24,277 nt of DNA. It comes from CAYZJV01 sp964482325. Its GTDB lineage: Bacteria; Spirochaetota; Spirochaetia; Sphaerochaetales; Sphaerochaetaceae. Shown piece after piece: positions 8,626 to 15,173 of the stretch. Where the stretch lies: the NCBI GenBank assembly GCA_964482325.1, contig CAYZXD010000034.1, forward strand, positions 1 through 24,277, written 5' to 3'. The notes under the pieces are model-generated. The model was not told where the DNA came from, searched no databases, and saw only the letters and a list, made by a program, of their open reading frames with translations. The position numbers and the translations under genes are program-made. Each line of letters starts with the position of its first letter. Positions within the stretch are counted from its first letter, which is position 1.

Positions 8626-8993
8626 GATCTATCCTGATGAAATCGCTGATCCCAGTCCCGTTCTTTATCGAAAATCTCTTCTTCCATTCCTTCCACCTTT
8701 CGTTTCAATCGTTCAAAGGTAGCTCTGAGATCTTCCCGTGTTCGGGTAAAGTGGTCATCTCTCGAGGATCGTTCTTCCGATTCCTCATAGTAGGTTCCAT
8801 AGCCCGGTTCAAGCGGCATAAAGAGTGCAACGAGTGCATAGATTAAAATACCAGGGAAAAATCCCGTAAAAACAATGGATGCTCCTACAATAAGGCGCAG
8901 CGTATCTACCGGAAGATCTTTCCAGTCCGCTATTCCCTGGCAGACGCCGAAAACCTTGCCTCTTCTTGACCTGTATAGTCGATTGGTTGCCAT
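8622..8993 (-). CDS. pspC: PspC-family membrane protein with C-terminal coiled coil
   Basis: 123 aa from ATG at 8993, chosen because GAGG lies 6 nt upstream and the peptide then begins MATNRLYRSRRGKVFGVCQG, the usual PspC opening. A GTG at 9005 and an ATG at 8999 are alternatives. The PspC domain covers about residues 5-65, with the GVCQGIADW motif and a hydrophobic segment around residues 30-60. The C-terminal half is charged and helical (RTREDLRATFERLKRKVEGM) and resembles the cytosolic tail of enterobacterial PspC that contacts PspA. It overlaps the next gene by 4 bp and starts just after the stop of pspB. Expected role: inner-membrane sensor that recruits PspA under envelope stress. Confidence 0.85.
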   Translation of the reverse strand: MATNRLYRSRRGKVFGVCQGIADWKDLPVDTLRLIVGASIVFTGFFPGILIYALVALFMPLEPGYGTYYEESEERSSRDDHFTRTREDLRATFERLKRKVEGMEEEIFDKERDWDQRFHQDRS

Positions 8994-9004
8994 ATCCATC
9001 CTCA

Positions 9005-9226
9005 CTATTCCTTCTTATCATTGTATCTGCTGCGCAGAATTATTTCTAAATTTTCGATACGCTTAGCGAGATCAAGGATCTCTCGTTCGAGTTCACGATC
9101 CCCCATCATCTGTTCATTGCGTTCATCCCGTTTTCTCTCTTTTGACCGAACGCCCATCTTGATAACCCATGCCGCAAAGGCAAATGGTACGACGATTGCA
9201 ACGACCGGTATCAATATTTCACCCAT
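9005..9226 (-). CDS. pspB: PspB-like small membrane protein
   Basis: 73 aa. One N-terminal membrane segment (about residues 4-25) is followed by a basic stretch and a charged coiled coil that ends RIENLEIILRSRY, closely like the RIQALESIL end of enterobacterial PspB as I recall it. Length and topology fit PspB (74 aa in E. coli). AAGGGA lies 7 nt before the ATG. It sits 19 nt after pspA and immediately before pspC, the standard A-B-C order. PspB and PspC together relay membrane stress to the PspA-PspF complex. The call rests on topology, tail motif and gene order. Confidence 0.8.
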   Translation of the reverse strand: MGEILIPVVAIVVPFAFAAWVIKMGVRSKERKRDERNEQMMGDRELEREILDLAKRIENLEIILRSRYNDKKE

Positions 9227-9245
9227 AATACTGTCCCTTTACCAC

Positions 9246-9902
9246 TTATTGAGATTTTCGTTGTCTGCGCAACTGTTCCAGTTCAGCTTCAATATCGTCT
9301 AATGATTCAAGATCTGCAAAAGCATCTTCGAGATTCTGCTTCGGACGATTCATTTCCGTATGTGCCTCCATACGGTCCACCTGCTGTTCCATGTGATCAA
9401 ATCGGTTGAATGCCGCCGCATCATTAGCTTTCCGGATGCTCTCATTTGCTGCTTGTTCTTCCCGTGCCCGTGCTGCCCGTTCAACGATCGTGGCATGTTT
9501 CTGTCTCAGTGATTGCAATTTGTCTTCAAGCTTTCCGATGTCTGCTTTACTCTGGGCTATCATCTCATCGTACCGCTGCGCATCGGTCTTTCGCTGTTCA
9601 AGCGCTTGCACTGCCTTGCGTTTTTCCAATAATGCCTCACGTGCAAGATCTTCTCTTCCCCGTGAAATAGCCATTTCTGCTCTATTCTTCCAGCGTTCGA
9701 CCAAGGCTTCGAGTTCCCGTTGTTCTCGTTCAATTTTGGTGTGCGTGGCAATTTTTGCTGCACAGGAACTTTTAAGCTCAACTAGAGTATCTTCCATTTC
9801 CTGCATCATCAGCCGAATCATTTTTTCTGGATCTTCTGCTTTGTCGAGCAGGGAGTTTATGTTGGCATTCACTATGTCCATAAATCGCGAAAATATTCCC
9901 AT
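9246..9902 (-). CDS. pspA: Phage shock protein A (PspA/IM30, ESCRT-III-like)
   Basis: 218 aa. The frame is open to 10010, but the start is ATG at 9902: AGAGGA lies 7 nt upstream, the product begins MGIFSRFMDIVNANINSLLD as E. coli PspA does almost exactly, and the sigma-54 promoter lies within the longer reading. The N-terminal amphipathic helix (about 1-24) binds membranes and the rest is long coiled coil (REDLAREALLEKRKAV, then a late FDHMEQQVDRMEAHTEM segment). PspA normally binds and inhibits PspF; on membrane damage it is released, oligomerises on the inner membrane and limits proton leakage. First gene of the pspA-pspB-pspC-toast-rack operon. Confidence 0.96.
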   Translation of the reverse strand: MGIFSRFMDIVNANINSLLDKAEDPEKMIRLMMQEMEDTLVELKSSCAAKIATHTKIEREQRELEALVERWKNRAEMAISRGREDLAREALLEKRKAVQALEQRKTDAQRYDEMIAQSKADIGKLEDKLQSLRQKHATIVERAARAREEQAANESIRKANDAAAFNRFDHMEQQVDRMEAHTEMNRPKQNLEDAFADLESLDDIEAELEQLRRQRKSQ

Positions 9903-9956
9903 ACCATGTTCCTCTCTTCTTTCAGTGTCGGGGATTTTGCCCCGCTGGTAATAACC

Positions 9957-9974
9957 TAGCAATAACCGTGCCAA
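9957..9974 (-). promoter_or_regulatory. Sigma-54 (RpoN) promoter of the pspABC operon
   Basis: Minus strand TTGGCACG (9974-9967), GTTA, TTGCTA (9962-9957) matches the sigma-54 consensus TGGCACG-N4-TTGCW completely, with GG at -24 and GC at -12. The predicted start is near 9947, giving a leader of about 45 nt. The enhancer-binding activator PspF is encoded divergently next to it. Confidence 0.93.
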
Positions 9975-10070
9975 CACTTCCAGGATTCTCTGTTCTGCGT
10001 AATAGGCCACTCAAAACAATCATCCAGCCCTATTGTACTCTATTTGGTATAAATTGGGAACGAACAGATA

Positions 10071-10089
10071 TTGGTAAAATTAACCATTG
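10071..10089. promoter_or_regulatory. Putative PspF enhancer site (UAS) of the pspABC operon
   Basis: TTGGTAAAATTAACCATTG contains the imperfect palindrome TGGT-N7-ACCA and matches the element at 12236-12254 at 15 of 19 positions. It lies about 108 bp upstream of the -24 element, a normal distance for a sigma-54 enhancer, and between the -35 and -10 boxes proposed for pspF. A weaker related half-palindrome (TTGGTATAAATTGGG, 10044-10058) could be a second site. Binding by PspF is inferred. Confidence 0.6.
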
Positions 10090-10100
10090 TGTGGTAGAAT
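10071..10100 (+). promoter_or_regulatory. Candidate sigma-70 promoter of pspF, leaderless geometry
   Basis: TTGGTA (10071-10076), an 18-nt spacer and TAGAAT (10095-10100). The ATG of pspF follows after only 6 nt, so transcription would begin at or next to the start codon. No Shine-Dalgarno is present. The -35 box overlaps the proposed PspF site, as expected for autorepression. Confidence 0.5.
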
Positions 10101-10106
10101 CTGCCT

Positions 10107-11099
10107 ATGAGTGAAGATCGTCTGGGCTATTCACAGGCTCCACTGGGGGAATCGGAAGTTTTTCTCAATTTTCAACAGGATCTCAGTCGTGCTGCAGCTG
10201 TTAATCGCAGTGTACTTATTGTCGGTGAGCGAGGAAGCGGCAAGGAGATTGCCGCAACCCGTCTACATTATCTGAGTCCCAGATGGCAACAGAATCTGGT
10301 AACCGTCAACTGTGCAGCGCTCCCTCCCTCCCTGATAGAAACCGAGCTTTTTGGGTATGAAGCCGGAGCCTTTACCGGGGCGACAAAGACGCGAAAAGGA
10401 CGTTTCGAGGAGGCCGAAGGAGGTACGCTCTTTCTTGACGAGATTGGGCTGATTCCCCTTGAAGTACAGGAGAAGATACTTCGCGCAGTTGAATACGGAA
10501 CTTTTGAGCGGGTGGGTTCTTCAAAAACTCATGAAGTTGATGTGCGTATTGTCGGAGCAACCAACGCGGATTTGCCCACTTTGTGTGATGAAGGCAAATT
10601 CAAGGAAGATCTGCTGGATCGTCTCTCGTTTGAAGTGTTGTTTCTTCCTCCTCTGAGAGAGCGGAAGGAGGATATTCTTCTCCTGGGCGAATATTTTGCA
10701 GCTAAAATGGCACTTGAATGCGGTCATAGTGAGCTGCCGATTCTCAGTGAACCAGTACAGAGACAGCTCCTCGCATATCCTTGGCCGGGGAATGTGCGAG
10801 AACTGAAGAATGTTATAGAACGGGCAGTATACCGGTCACATGGACAGGTTGTAGAGGCGGTGCAGTTCAACCCGTTTCGTAATCCTTTTACACCAGAAGC
10901 GAAACCGGAAAAACAAACGACAGAGGAGATCATACCGCTTCATGCCTATGAGCAGGCAAAACGGGATCTCGATCTGTCGTTTATCAGACGGGCACTTGAT
11001 CAGGCTGAGGGGAATCAGAAGGAGGCTGCCCGCATCCTTGACCTCACCTACGATCAGTTTCGGGGATTATTTCGAAAATATCGGGACCTGCTCCAGTAA
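10107..11099 (+). CDS. pspF: PspF, sigma-54 enhancer-binding activator of the phage-shock response
   Basis: 330 aa, like E. coli PspF (325 aa), and with no N-terminal receiver domain. The AAA+ domain covers about residues 10-240: Walker A GERGSGKE (40-47), the sigma-54-contacting loop GAFTGA (87-92), Walker B GTLFLDE (106-112) and WPGNVRELKN near 226. Trp60 in LHYLSPRW corresponds to Trp56 of E. coli PspF, which is needed for inhibition by PspA. A Fis-type helix-turn-helix closes the protein (NQKEAARILDLTYDQFRGLF). It is divergent from pspA and faces pspC2. It should drive both psp operons through their sigma-54 promoters and be kept inactive by PspA. Whether PspA2 also binds it is open. The ATG lies 6 nt after a -10 box, without a Shine-Dalgarno. 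Confidence 0.96.
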   Translation: MSEDRLGYSQAPLGESEVFLNFQQDLSRAAAVNRSVLIVGERGSGKEIAATRLHYLSPRWQQNLVTVNCAALPPSLIETELFGYEAGAFTGATKTRKGRFEEAEGGTLFLDEIGLIPLEVQEKILRAVEYGTFERVGSSKTHEVDVRIVGATNADLPTLCDEGKFKEDLLDRLSFEVLFLPPLRERKEDILLLGEYFAAKMALECGHSELPILSEPVQRQLLAYPWPGNVRELKNVIERAVYRSHGQVVEAVQFNPFRNPFTPEAKPEKQTTEEIIPLHAYEQAKRDLDLSFIRRALDQAEGNQKEAARILDLTYDQFRGLFRKYRDLLQ

Positions 11100-11115
11100 G
11101 ACTGTAGCGGTCCCG
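11082..11115. terminator. Hairpin between the convergent genes pspF and pspC2
   Basis: CGGGACC pairs with GGTCCCG, GCT with AGC and CAGT with ACTG around an AAG loop: 14 base pairs with one bulged T and one mismatch. The left arm is the last coding part of pspF and its stop codon; the right arm lies in the 23-nt gap before pspC2. Neither side has a strong T-tract. A bidirectional transcription barrier is plausible. Confidence 0.5.
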
Positions 11116-11122
11116 TTATGTA

Positions 11123-11392
11123 TCAGCGAGCTTCAGGCTGCATAATCAGTGCAGCGAGCAGGTACAACGCTCCCACAGGGAAGAATCCACTTACCACAAA
11201 AGTGATGAACGTTGCCAGTCTGATTGGCCATGCGGGGATTCCCATCCAATCAGCAAATCCCTGACACACTCCAAGCAGAACACCGTTTCGAGAGCGACGT
11301 AATCCACTGGATCGCCGATGCCCATCAGAGTACCCATCCGTGTATCCACTCCGGTAATCATCTCTTCGATATCGATCAGAATAGCAGTTCAC
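11123..11392 (-). CDS. Second PspC-domain protein, short form
   Basis: 89 aa with GTG start at 11392; AAGGAG lies 7 nt upstream and the gap to the pspA2 stop is 1 nt. The first 30 residues are rich in Tyr, Arg, Asp and Ser (YSDRYRRDDYRSGYTDGYSD). The PspC domain follows, with GVCQGFADWMGIPAWPIRL and a hydrophobic segment of about 25 residues, and the protein ends a few residues later. It lacks the C-terminal coiled-coil tail of the PspC at 8622-8993, and no pspB is beside it, so it probably does not relay signals in the same way. It is the second and last gene of the pspA2 operon. Confidence 0.8.
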   Translation of the reverse strand: MNCYSDRYRRDDYRSGYTDGYSDGHRRSSGLRRSRNGVLLGVCQGFADWMGIPAWPIRLATFITFVVSGFFPVGALYLLAALIMQPEAR

Positions 11393-11393
11393 G

Positions 11394-12074
11394 TTAACTC
11401 TCCTTCTTGCTCTTACTGGTCTTTTTTGCCTTCATACTTGCCAGTTCAGCCTCGATTTCCTCATCATGTTCCATTTGAGCAAACTGTTTTTCCGTAGTAT
11501 GTCCGGAACCCGAAAATCCTGCCATTTCTGCATCGGCTTCCATCCGTTCGATTCGATGCTCCAAATCGGAGAATTTCTGATATGTTCCCTCGGCATCAAT
11601 TTGTCGGAGTGTTTCAACGACTTTTTTCTTTTCTTTTGCATGGAAAGCCCGTTGTACAAGCATCCGTTGTTTATCACGAACCTCTTCCCGCTTTGCTTCA
11701 AGCTTGGAAATCTGATCCTGCATGGAATCAACAATAGATTGCATTTGAATCAACTCTTCTTCCAGGTTGGCAATACGCCGTACGACACGATTCTTTTCCG
11801 TGAGAGCTTCACGTGCGAGATCATCACGATCTTTATCCACTGCCATGACAGCCCGATGCTCCCATCGTTCAAGGAGTTTCTTTGTCTGGGCAATTTCCTG
11901 TTCGATTACTGAACAGTTTGCCAACCGTTCTGCCGCAGCACTTTTTGCTTGAACAAGAGTTTCATCCATCTCCTGCAGCATATAGCGGATCATTTTTTCC
12001 GGATCTTCAATTTTATCCAGTTTTGCGTGTACATTGGCATTTACAATGTCTCTCAGTCTTTTAAATGTCTTCAT
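11394..12074 (-). CDS. Second PspA/IM30-family protein
   Basis: 226 aa starting MKTFKRLRDIVNANVHAKLD, with EDPEKMIRYMLQEMDETL next: the N-terminal amphipathic helix and first core helix of the PspA/IM30 family. Long coiled coil follows to about residue 180, then a charged, Lys/Ser-rich tail. GAAGGAG lies 5 nt before the ATG. It is clearly a paralogue of PspA at 9246-9902 but differs throughout (KRLRDIV in place of FSRFMDIV at the start). It has its own sigma-54 promoter and pairs with a short PspC. A membrane-binding, stress-induced role is expected; whether it inhibits PspF, co-assembles with PspA or acts separately cannot be read from sequence. Confidence 0.93.
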   Translation of the reverse strand: MKTFKRLRDIVNANVHAKLDKIEDPEKMIRYMLQEMDETLVQAKSAAAERLANCSVIEQEIAQTKKLLERWEHRAVMAVDKDRDDLAREALTEKNRVVRRIANLEEELIQMQSIVDSMQDQISKLEAKREEVRDKQRMLVQRAFHAKEKKKVVETLRQIDAEGTYQKFSDLEHRIERMEADAEMAGFSGSGHTTEKQFAQMEHDEEIEAELASMKAKKTSKSKKES

Positions 12075-12136
12075 GGTAACTCCTTCGTCAGCGAGGCTTC
12101 CCGCCTGCTGATTATTTCTGTTCTCATGTATCTCAC

Positions 12137-12153
12137 AGCAATCTCCGTGCCAA
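12137..12153 (-). promoter_or_regulatory. Sigma-54 (RpoN) promoter of the pspA2-pspC2 operon
   Basis: Minus strand TTGGCACG (12153-12146), GAGA, TTGCT (12141-12137) is a full consensus match, and its first eight bases equal those of the pspA promoter. The predicted start is near 12126, giving a leader of about 52 nt before pspA2. Confidence 0.93.
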
Positions 12154-12235
12154 CTTTAAAAATCGTTATTTCTGACTGGTTGCAACGCACTTTTTTTGGT
12201 TCTGCAATGACCAGAACGAAGAGGATGTGTGTCAG

Positions 12236-12254
12236 TTGGTATTTTTCACCATTG
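12236..12254. promoter_or_regulatory. Putative PspF enhancer site (UAS) of the pspA2 operon
   Basis: TTGGTATTTTTCACCATTG shares TTGGTA, TT and ACCATTG with the element before pspA (15 of 19 positions). Its centre is about 94 bp upstream of the -24 element. It abuts the -35 box proposed for rsmI. A second TGGT/ACCA pair lies at 12197-12213 and may be another half of the enhancer. PspF binding is inferred from the shared sequence and spacing. Confidence 0.6.
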
Positions 12255-12280
12255 CCTGTGGGACGTTTAACCGATAGAAT
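12252..12280 (+). promoter_or_regulatory. Candidate sigma-70 promoter of rsmI, leaderless geometry
   Basis: TTGCCT (12252-12257), a 17-nt spacer and TAGAAT (12275-12280). The rsmI ATG follows after 6 nt, with the same -10 hexamer and spacing as pspF. No Shine-Dalgarno is visible, so the message is probably leaderless. Confidence 0.5.
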
Positions 12281-12286
12281 GCGGTT

Positions 12287-12976
12287 ATGAGTACGTTGTA
12301 TATGGTAGCTACTCCCATAGGGAATTTAGATGATATTACGCTTCGGGCTTTGGAGACACTCAGACAGGTAGATGTCATAGCCTGTGAGGATACTCGACAC
12401 ACCCAGCGATTACTTAATCACTTCACCATCCATAAGCGATTGATTGCCTGTCATGCCCATAATGAACAAAGCTCTGCTGCAGGAATCGTCAAATTGCTTG
12501 AAGAGGGGAATTCAGTGGCTTTTGTGTCCGATGCCGGCACCCCGGGTATCAGCGACCCAGGAGCAAAGGTGGTCGCTGCAGTACGTGCTGCAGGTTTTGT
12601 CATTGTCCCTATCCCGGGCCCTTCTGCAGTTGCCACCCTCCTTTCAGTAAGTGCCTTCACCGGAAAGACCTTTACCTTCGAGGGATTCCTCAGTCCGAAA
12701 TCGGGGAGGCGACGGACCCGTCTTGAACAGCTTCTTGGAAGAGAAGAGGCTTTCATTCTCTATGAGTCACCGTATCGTGTGGTGAAATTGCTCGATGAAT
12801 TAGCTCAACTCGATGGTTCGAGACGCCTTCTGGTGGGGAGAGAGCTGACAAAAGCTTTTGAAGAAATTATCGAGGGTAGTGCAGCAGAGATCGCACAACA
12901 ATTTGCCTTACGTCAGTCGATCAAGGGAGAATTTGCTATTCTGGTCTCACCTCCCTCTCCGGACGATATTTCATGA
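12287..12976 (+). CDS. rsmI: 16S rRNA (cytidine-1402-2'-O)-methyltransferase RsmI
   Basis: 229 aa, slightly shorter than E. coli RsmI (286 aa). It is a tetrapyrrole-methylase-fold enzyme: ATPIGNLDDITLRAL (8-22), CEDTRHTQRLL (33-43), SDAGTPGISDPG (81-92) and PIPGPSAV (108-115) are the family hallmarks, and FEGFL and YESPYRV follow. The family uses S-adenosylmethionine to methylate the ribose of C1402 in the ribosomal P site. It heads a plus-strand operon and overlaps the TrmH-type gene by ATGA. Its ATG at 12287 fits the usual MSTLYMVATPIG opening. Its promoter touches the putative PspF site of the divergent pspA2 operon. Confidence 0.95.
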   Translation: MSTLYMVATPIGNLDDITLRALETLRQVDVIACEDTRHTQRLLNHFTIHKRLIACHAHNEQSSAAGIVKLLEEGNSVAFVSDAGTPGISDPGAKVVAAVRAAGFVIVPIPGPSAVATLLSVSAFTGKTFTFEGFLSPKSGRRRTRLEQLLGREEAFILYESPYRVVKLLDELAQLDGSRRLLVGRELTKAFEEIIEGSAAEIAQQFALRQSIKGEFAILVSPPSPDDIS

Positions 12977-13797
12977 TCACGCTTCGGAAGCTTGAGACTC
13001 TGCCTGAAGGAACACGGGTAAGAAAGGCAGTACGGCTACTTGAAGGTGCCGTGCATGATCTCCGTTATCATCAATCGATCGACTGCCCCTATTTTGCCGG
13101 TGTTTGCCGTATACTCCAACGAAGTCATCTCTCTGAGATAAATCAACAGTGGTGTGCGCAGATGGAGAAGCTGCTTTTTACTCATCAGATAGATATGCAG
13201 CAGTTGTTGCAGCCGCTTGATGACCTGGTGTATCGTCTCCAGGTTGAGCTCCATATTGAACGTGCTGATTGGGATTTTTATGACCCTGAGAAAGATTATC
13301 TTGCGGTAGATCCATTGACGCGGTTACCCCTTACCGTTGTTCTTGATCGGATCCGGTCTCCATTTAATGTGGGGTCTCTGTTCAGAACCGCTGATTCATT
13401 TGGTGTCTCTTCACTATTGCTAATAGAGCCCAGTGCTGCAGTCAATCATCCACGAGCACAACGGAGTGCCCGAGGGTGTACTGAAACGATCCCCTGGGAA
13501 GTACTCTCTTCAGAAGCAATTGAGAAGAGACTTCAGGACAAGCCGGTTTTTGCATTGGAGCTGGGAGGCGTTGATTGTATGGAATTCTCATTTCCTCCTG
13601 CCGGTGCGATGATCGTAGGATCTGAAGAACTTGGGGTCAGTAGCGAAATGCTGGCGATTGCCGATCGTTCATTAGGACGGGTGAGTATCCCGATGGCTGG
13701 AGCCAAAGGGTCGTTGAATGTATCTGTAGCATTCGGTATCGTGATGCACCTGTGGCATACACACATCACATCTCGACGTAACGGGGAAACTACATGA
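12973..13797 (+). CDS. TrmH/SpoU-family RNA 2'-O-methyltransferase
   Basis: 274 aa. The C-terminal half is a SPOUT methyltransferase domain with all three SpoU motifs: DRIRSPFNVGSLFRTADSFG (125-144, with the conserved Asn132 and Arg138), IVGSEELGVS (214-223) and IPMAGAKGSLNVSVAFGIV (239-257). The first 110 residues are not recognised and lack the usual L30e-like substrate-binding sequence, so the RNA target (tRNA or rRNA) is unknown. The gene overlaps rsmI by ATGA and the MATE gene by ATGA, linking two RNA-modification enzymes in one transcript. Confidence 0.9.
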   Translation: MITLRKLETLPEGTRVRKAVRLLEGAVHDLRYHQSIDCPYFAGVCRILQRSHLSEINQQWCAQMEKLLFTHQIDMQQLLQPLDDLVYRLQVELHIERADWDFYDPEKDYLAVDPLTRLPLTVVLDRIRSPFNVGSLFRTADSFGVSSLLLIEPSAAVNHPRAQRSARGCTETIPWEVLSSEAIEKRLQDKPVFALELGGVDCMEFSFPPAGAMIVGSEELGVSSEMLAIADRSLGRVSIPMAGAKGSLNVSVAFGIVMHLWHTHITSRRNGETT

Positions 13798-15161
13798 GTG
13801 TATTCACGCAGAAACACCTGACCGTTGAGGAAAACTATATTCGGATGACTGAGACTCCGGTTCCCCGTCTGATCGGATCGCTTTCGATACCTACGATCAT
13901 TTCCATGTTGGTAACCACGTTTTACCATATGGCCGACACGGTTTTTGTCAGCAGGCTCGGGACACAGGCAAGTGGTGCCGTAGGGATTGTCTTCGCACTG
14001 ATGTCGATTATTCAGGCTATCGGGATGACTCTCGGATTGGGTTCCGGTAATTTCGTGGCACGTTTGCTGGGGGCCAGAGAGCAGGAAAAAGCCGATCAGG
14101 TGTTCTGTACCTCTTTTTTTACCGCATTGGCCATCGGTTCTCTGTTGCTGATCTTTGGTGTCACGCTCCTTGAGCCGTTTATGTATCTCCTTGGATCTAC
14201 CGATACCATCCTGCCGTATGCAAAAGCCTATGGGGGAATTATTCTCTTCGGTGCCCCGCTTATGGCAGCATCGTTTGTGATGAATACAAATCTTCGTTCT
14301 GAGGGAAATGCCCGTTTGGGTATGCGGGGTATTGTTGTCGGATCATTGCTCAATGTTATTCTTGATCCATTACTCATCTTCGGATTCAACATGGGTATTC
14401 AAGGCGCTGCCATAGCAACTGTTTTCAGTCAGCTTGTCTCATTTTCTATACTTCTTTCATTCTTTTTACGCAAGCGCAGTACGCTGAATCTCAGATTTTC
14501 CCATGTCAGAATGCGTCGGTGGATTTATCATGAGGTGTTCACCACAGGGATGCCCGCTTTTTACCGACAGGGTATGGCCAGTATTTCCATGATTATACTG
14601 AACAATGTAGCTGCTCCCCTGGGAGATTCTGCATTGGCTGCAATGACTATCGTAACCCGTACGATGCAGTTTCTCGGTTCGGCACTGATCGGTTTCGGTC
14701 AGGGGTTTCAACCGGTATCGGGCTTCAACTGGGGGGCAAAGCGGTTTGACCGGATGCGGGAAGCGTTCAAGTTCAGTACCACCGTAGGTGTGATCGGCTT
14801 CTTTATCCTCGGGTCCCTTGGATTTATTTTTGCACCGACGATTATGCGATTATTTATCAGAACGGATCCTGTGGTTGTGGAGATCGGTTCGTTTGCCATG
14901 CGTATGCAATGTCTCGTGATGCCTCTTCAGGCTGCCAATATCATGATCGCAATGCTCTTTCAATCCATCGGGAAAGCAAAACAGGCATCCGTGACCGCTC
15001 TATCACGTCAGGGGTTATTCTTTATCCCGCTCGTTCTTACCCTATCTCAGCTGATTGGTTTGCGAGGAATTCAGCTCAGCCAGCCCATCAGTGATGTGGC
15101 GACGTTTATCCTTTCCGTGCTGCTCGCACGTCGATTTTGGCGATCTCTTGCAAAACTTTAA
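13794..15161 (+). CDS. MATE-family multidrug efflux transporter
   Basis: 455 aa with about 12 membrane segments in two homologous halves. The N-terminal half has the MATE signature PTIISMLVTTFYHMADTVFV, then a loop and GSGNFVARLLGAREQEKAD. The C-terminal half repeats the pattern (GMPAFYRQGMASISM, then GFGQGFQPVSGFNWGAKRFD). It looks closest to the MepA-like branch of bacterial MATE exporters, which expel cationic compounds in exchange for Na+ or H+. It is third in the rsmI operon (4-bp overlap) and its stop lies 3 nt from the stop of the converging Lon-like gene. Substrate unknown. Confidence 0.93.
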   Translation: MSVFTQKHLTVEENYIRMTETPVPRLIGSLSIPTIISMLVTTFYHMADTVFVSRLGTQASGAVGIVFALMSIIQAIGMTLGLGSGNFVARLLGAREQEKADQVFCTSFFTALAIGSLLLIFGVTLLEPFMYLLGSTDTILPYAKAYGGIILFGAPLMAASFVMNTNLRSEGNARLGMRGIVVGSLLNVILDPLLIFGFNMGIQGAAIATVFSQLVSFSILLSFFLRKRSTLNLRFSHVRMRRWIYHEVFTTGMPAFYRQGMASISMIILNNVAAPLGDSALAAMTIVTRTMQFLGSALIGFGQGFQPVSGFNWGAKRFDRMREAFKFSTTVGVIGFFILGSLGFIFAPTIMRLFIRTDPVVVEIGSFAMRMQCLVMPLQAANIMIAMLFQSIGKAKQASVTALSRQGLFFIPLVLTLSQLIGLRGIQLSQPISDVATFILSVLLARRFWRSLAKL

Positions 15162-15173
15162 GCTTCAGTTTTG
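15151..15173. terminator. Small inverted repeat between convergent MATE and lon-like genes
   Basis: CAAAACT (15151-15157) and AGTTTTG (15167-15173) form a 7-bp AT-rich stem around a 9-nt loop and span both stop codons. Each strand reads GTTTTG at the end, which is weak for an intrinsic terminator. No better candidate exists in this 3-bp intergenic gap. Confidence 0.3.

Noticed and set aside
9903..10010. A 36-residue N-terminal extension of PspA (open frame to 10010).
   Set aside because: It lies over and upstream of the sigma-54 promoter, has no ribosome-binding site, and homologues begin at MGIFSRF.
10044..10053. TATAAA within TTGGTATAAATTGGG as a -10 box for pspF.
   Set aside because: No -35 box lies 16-18 nt upstream, and TAGAAT nearer the start codon fits better.
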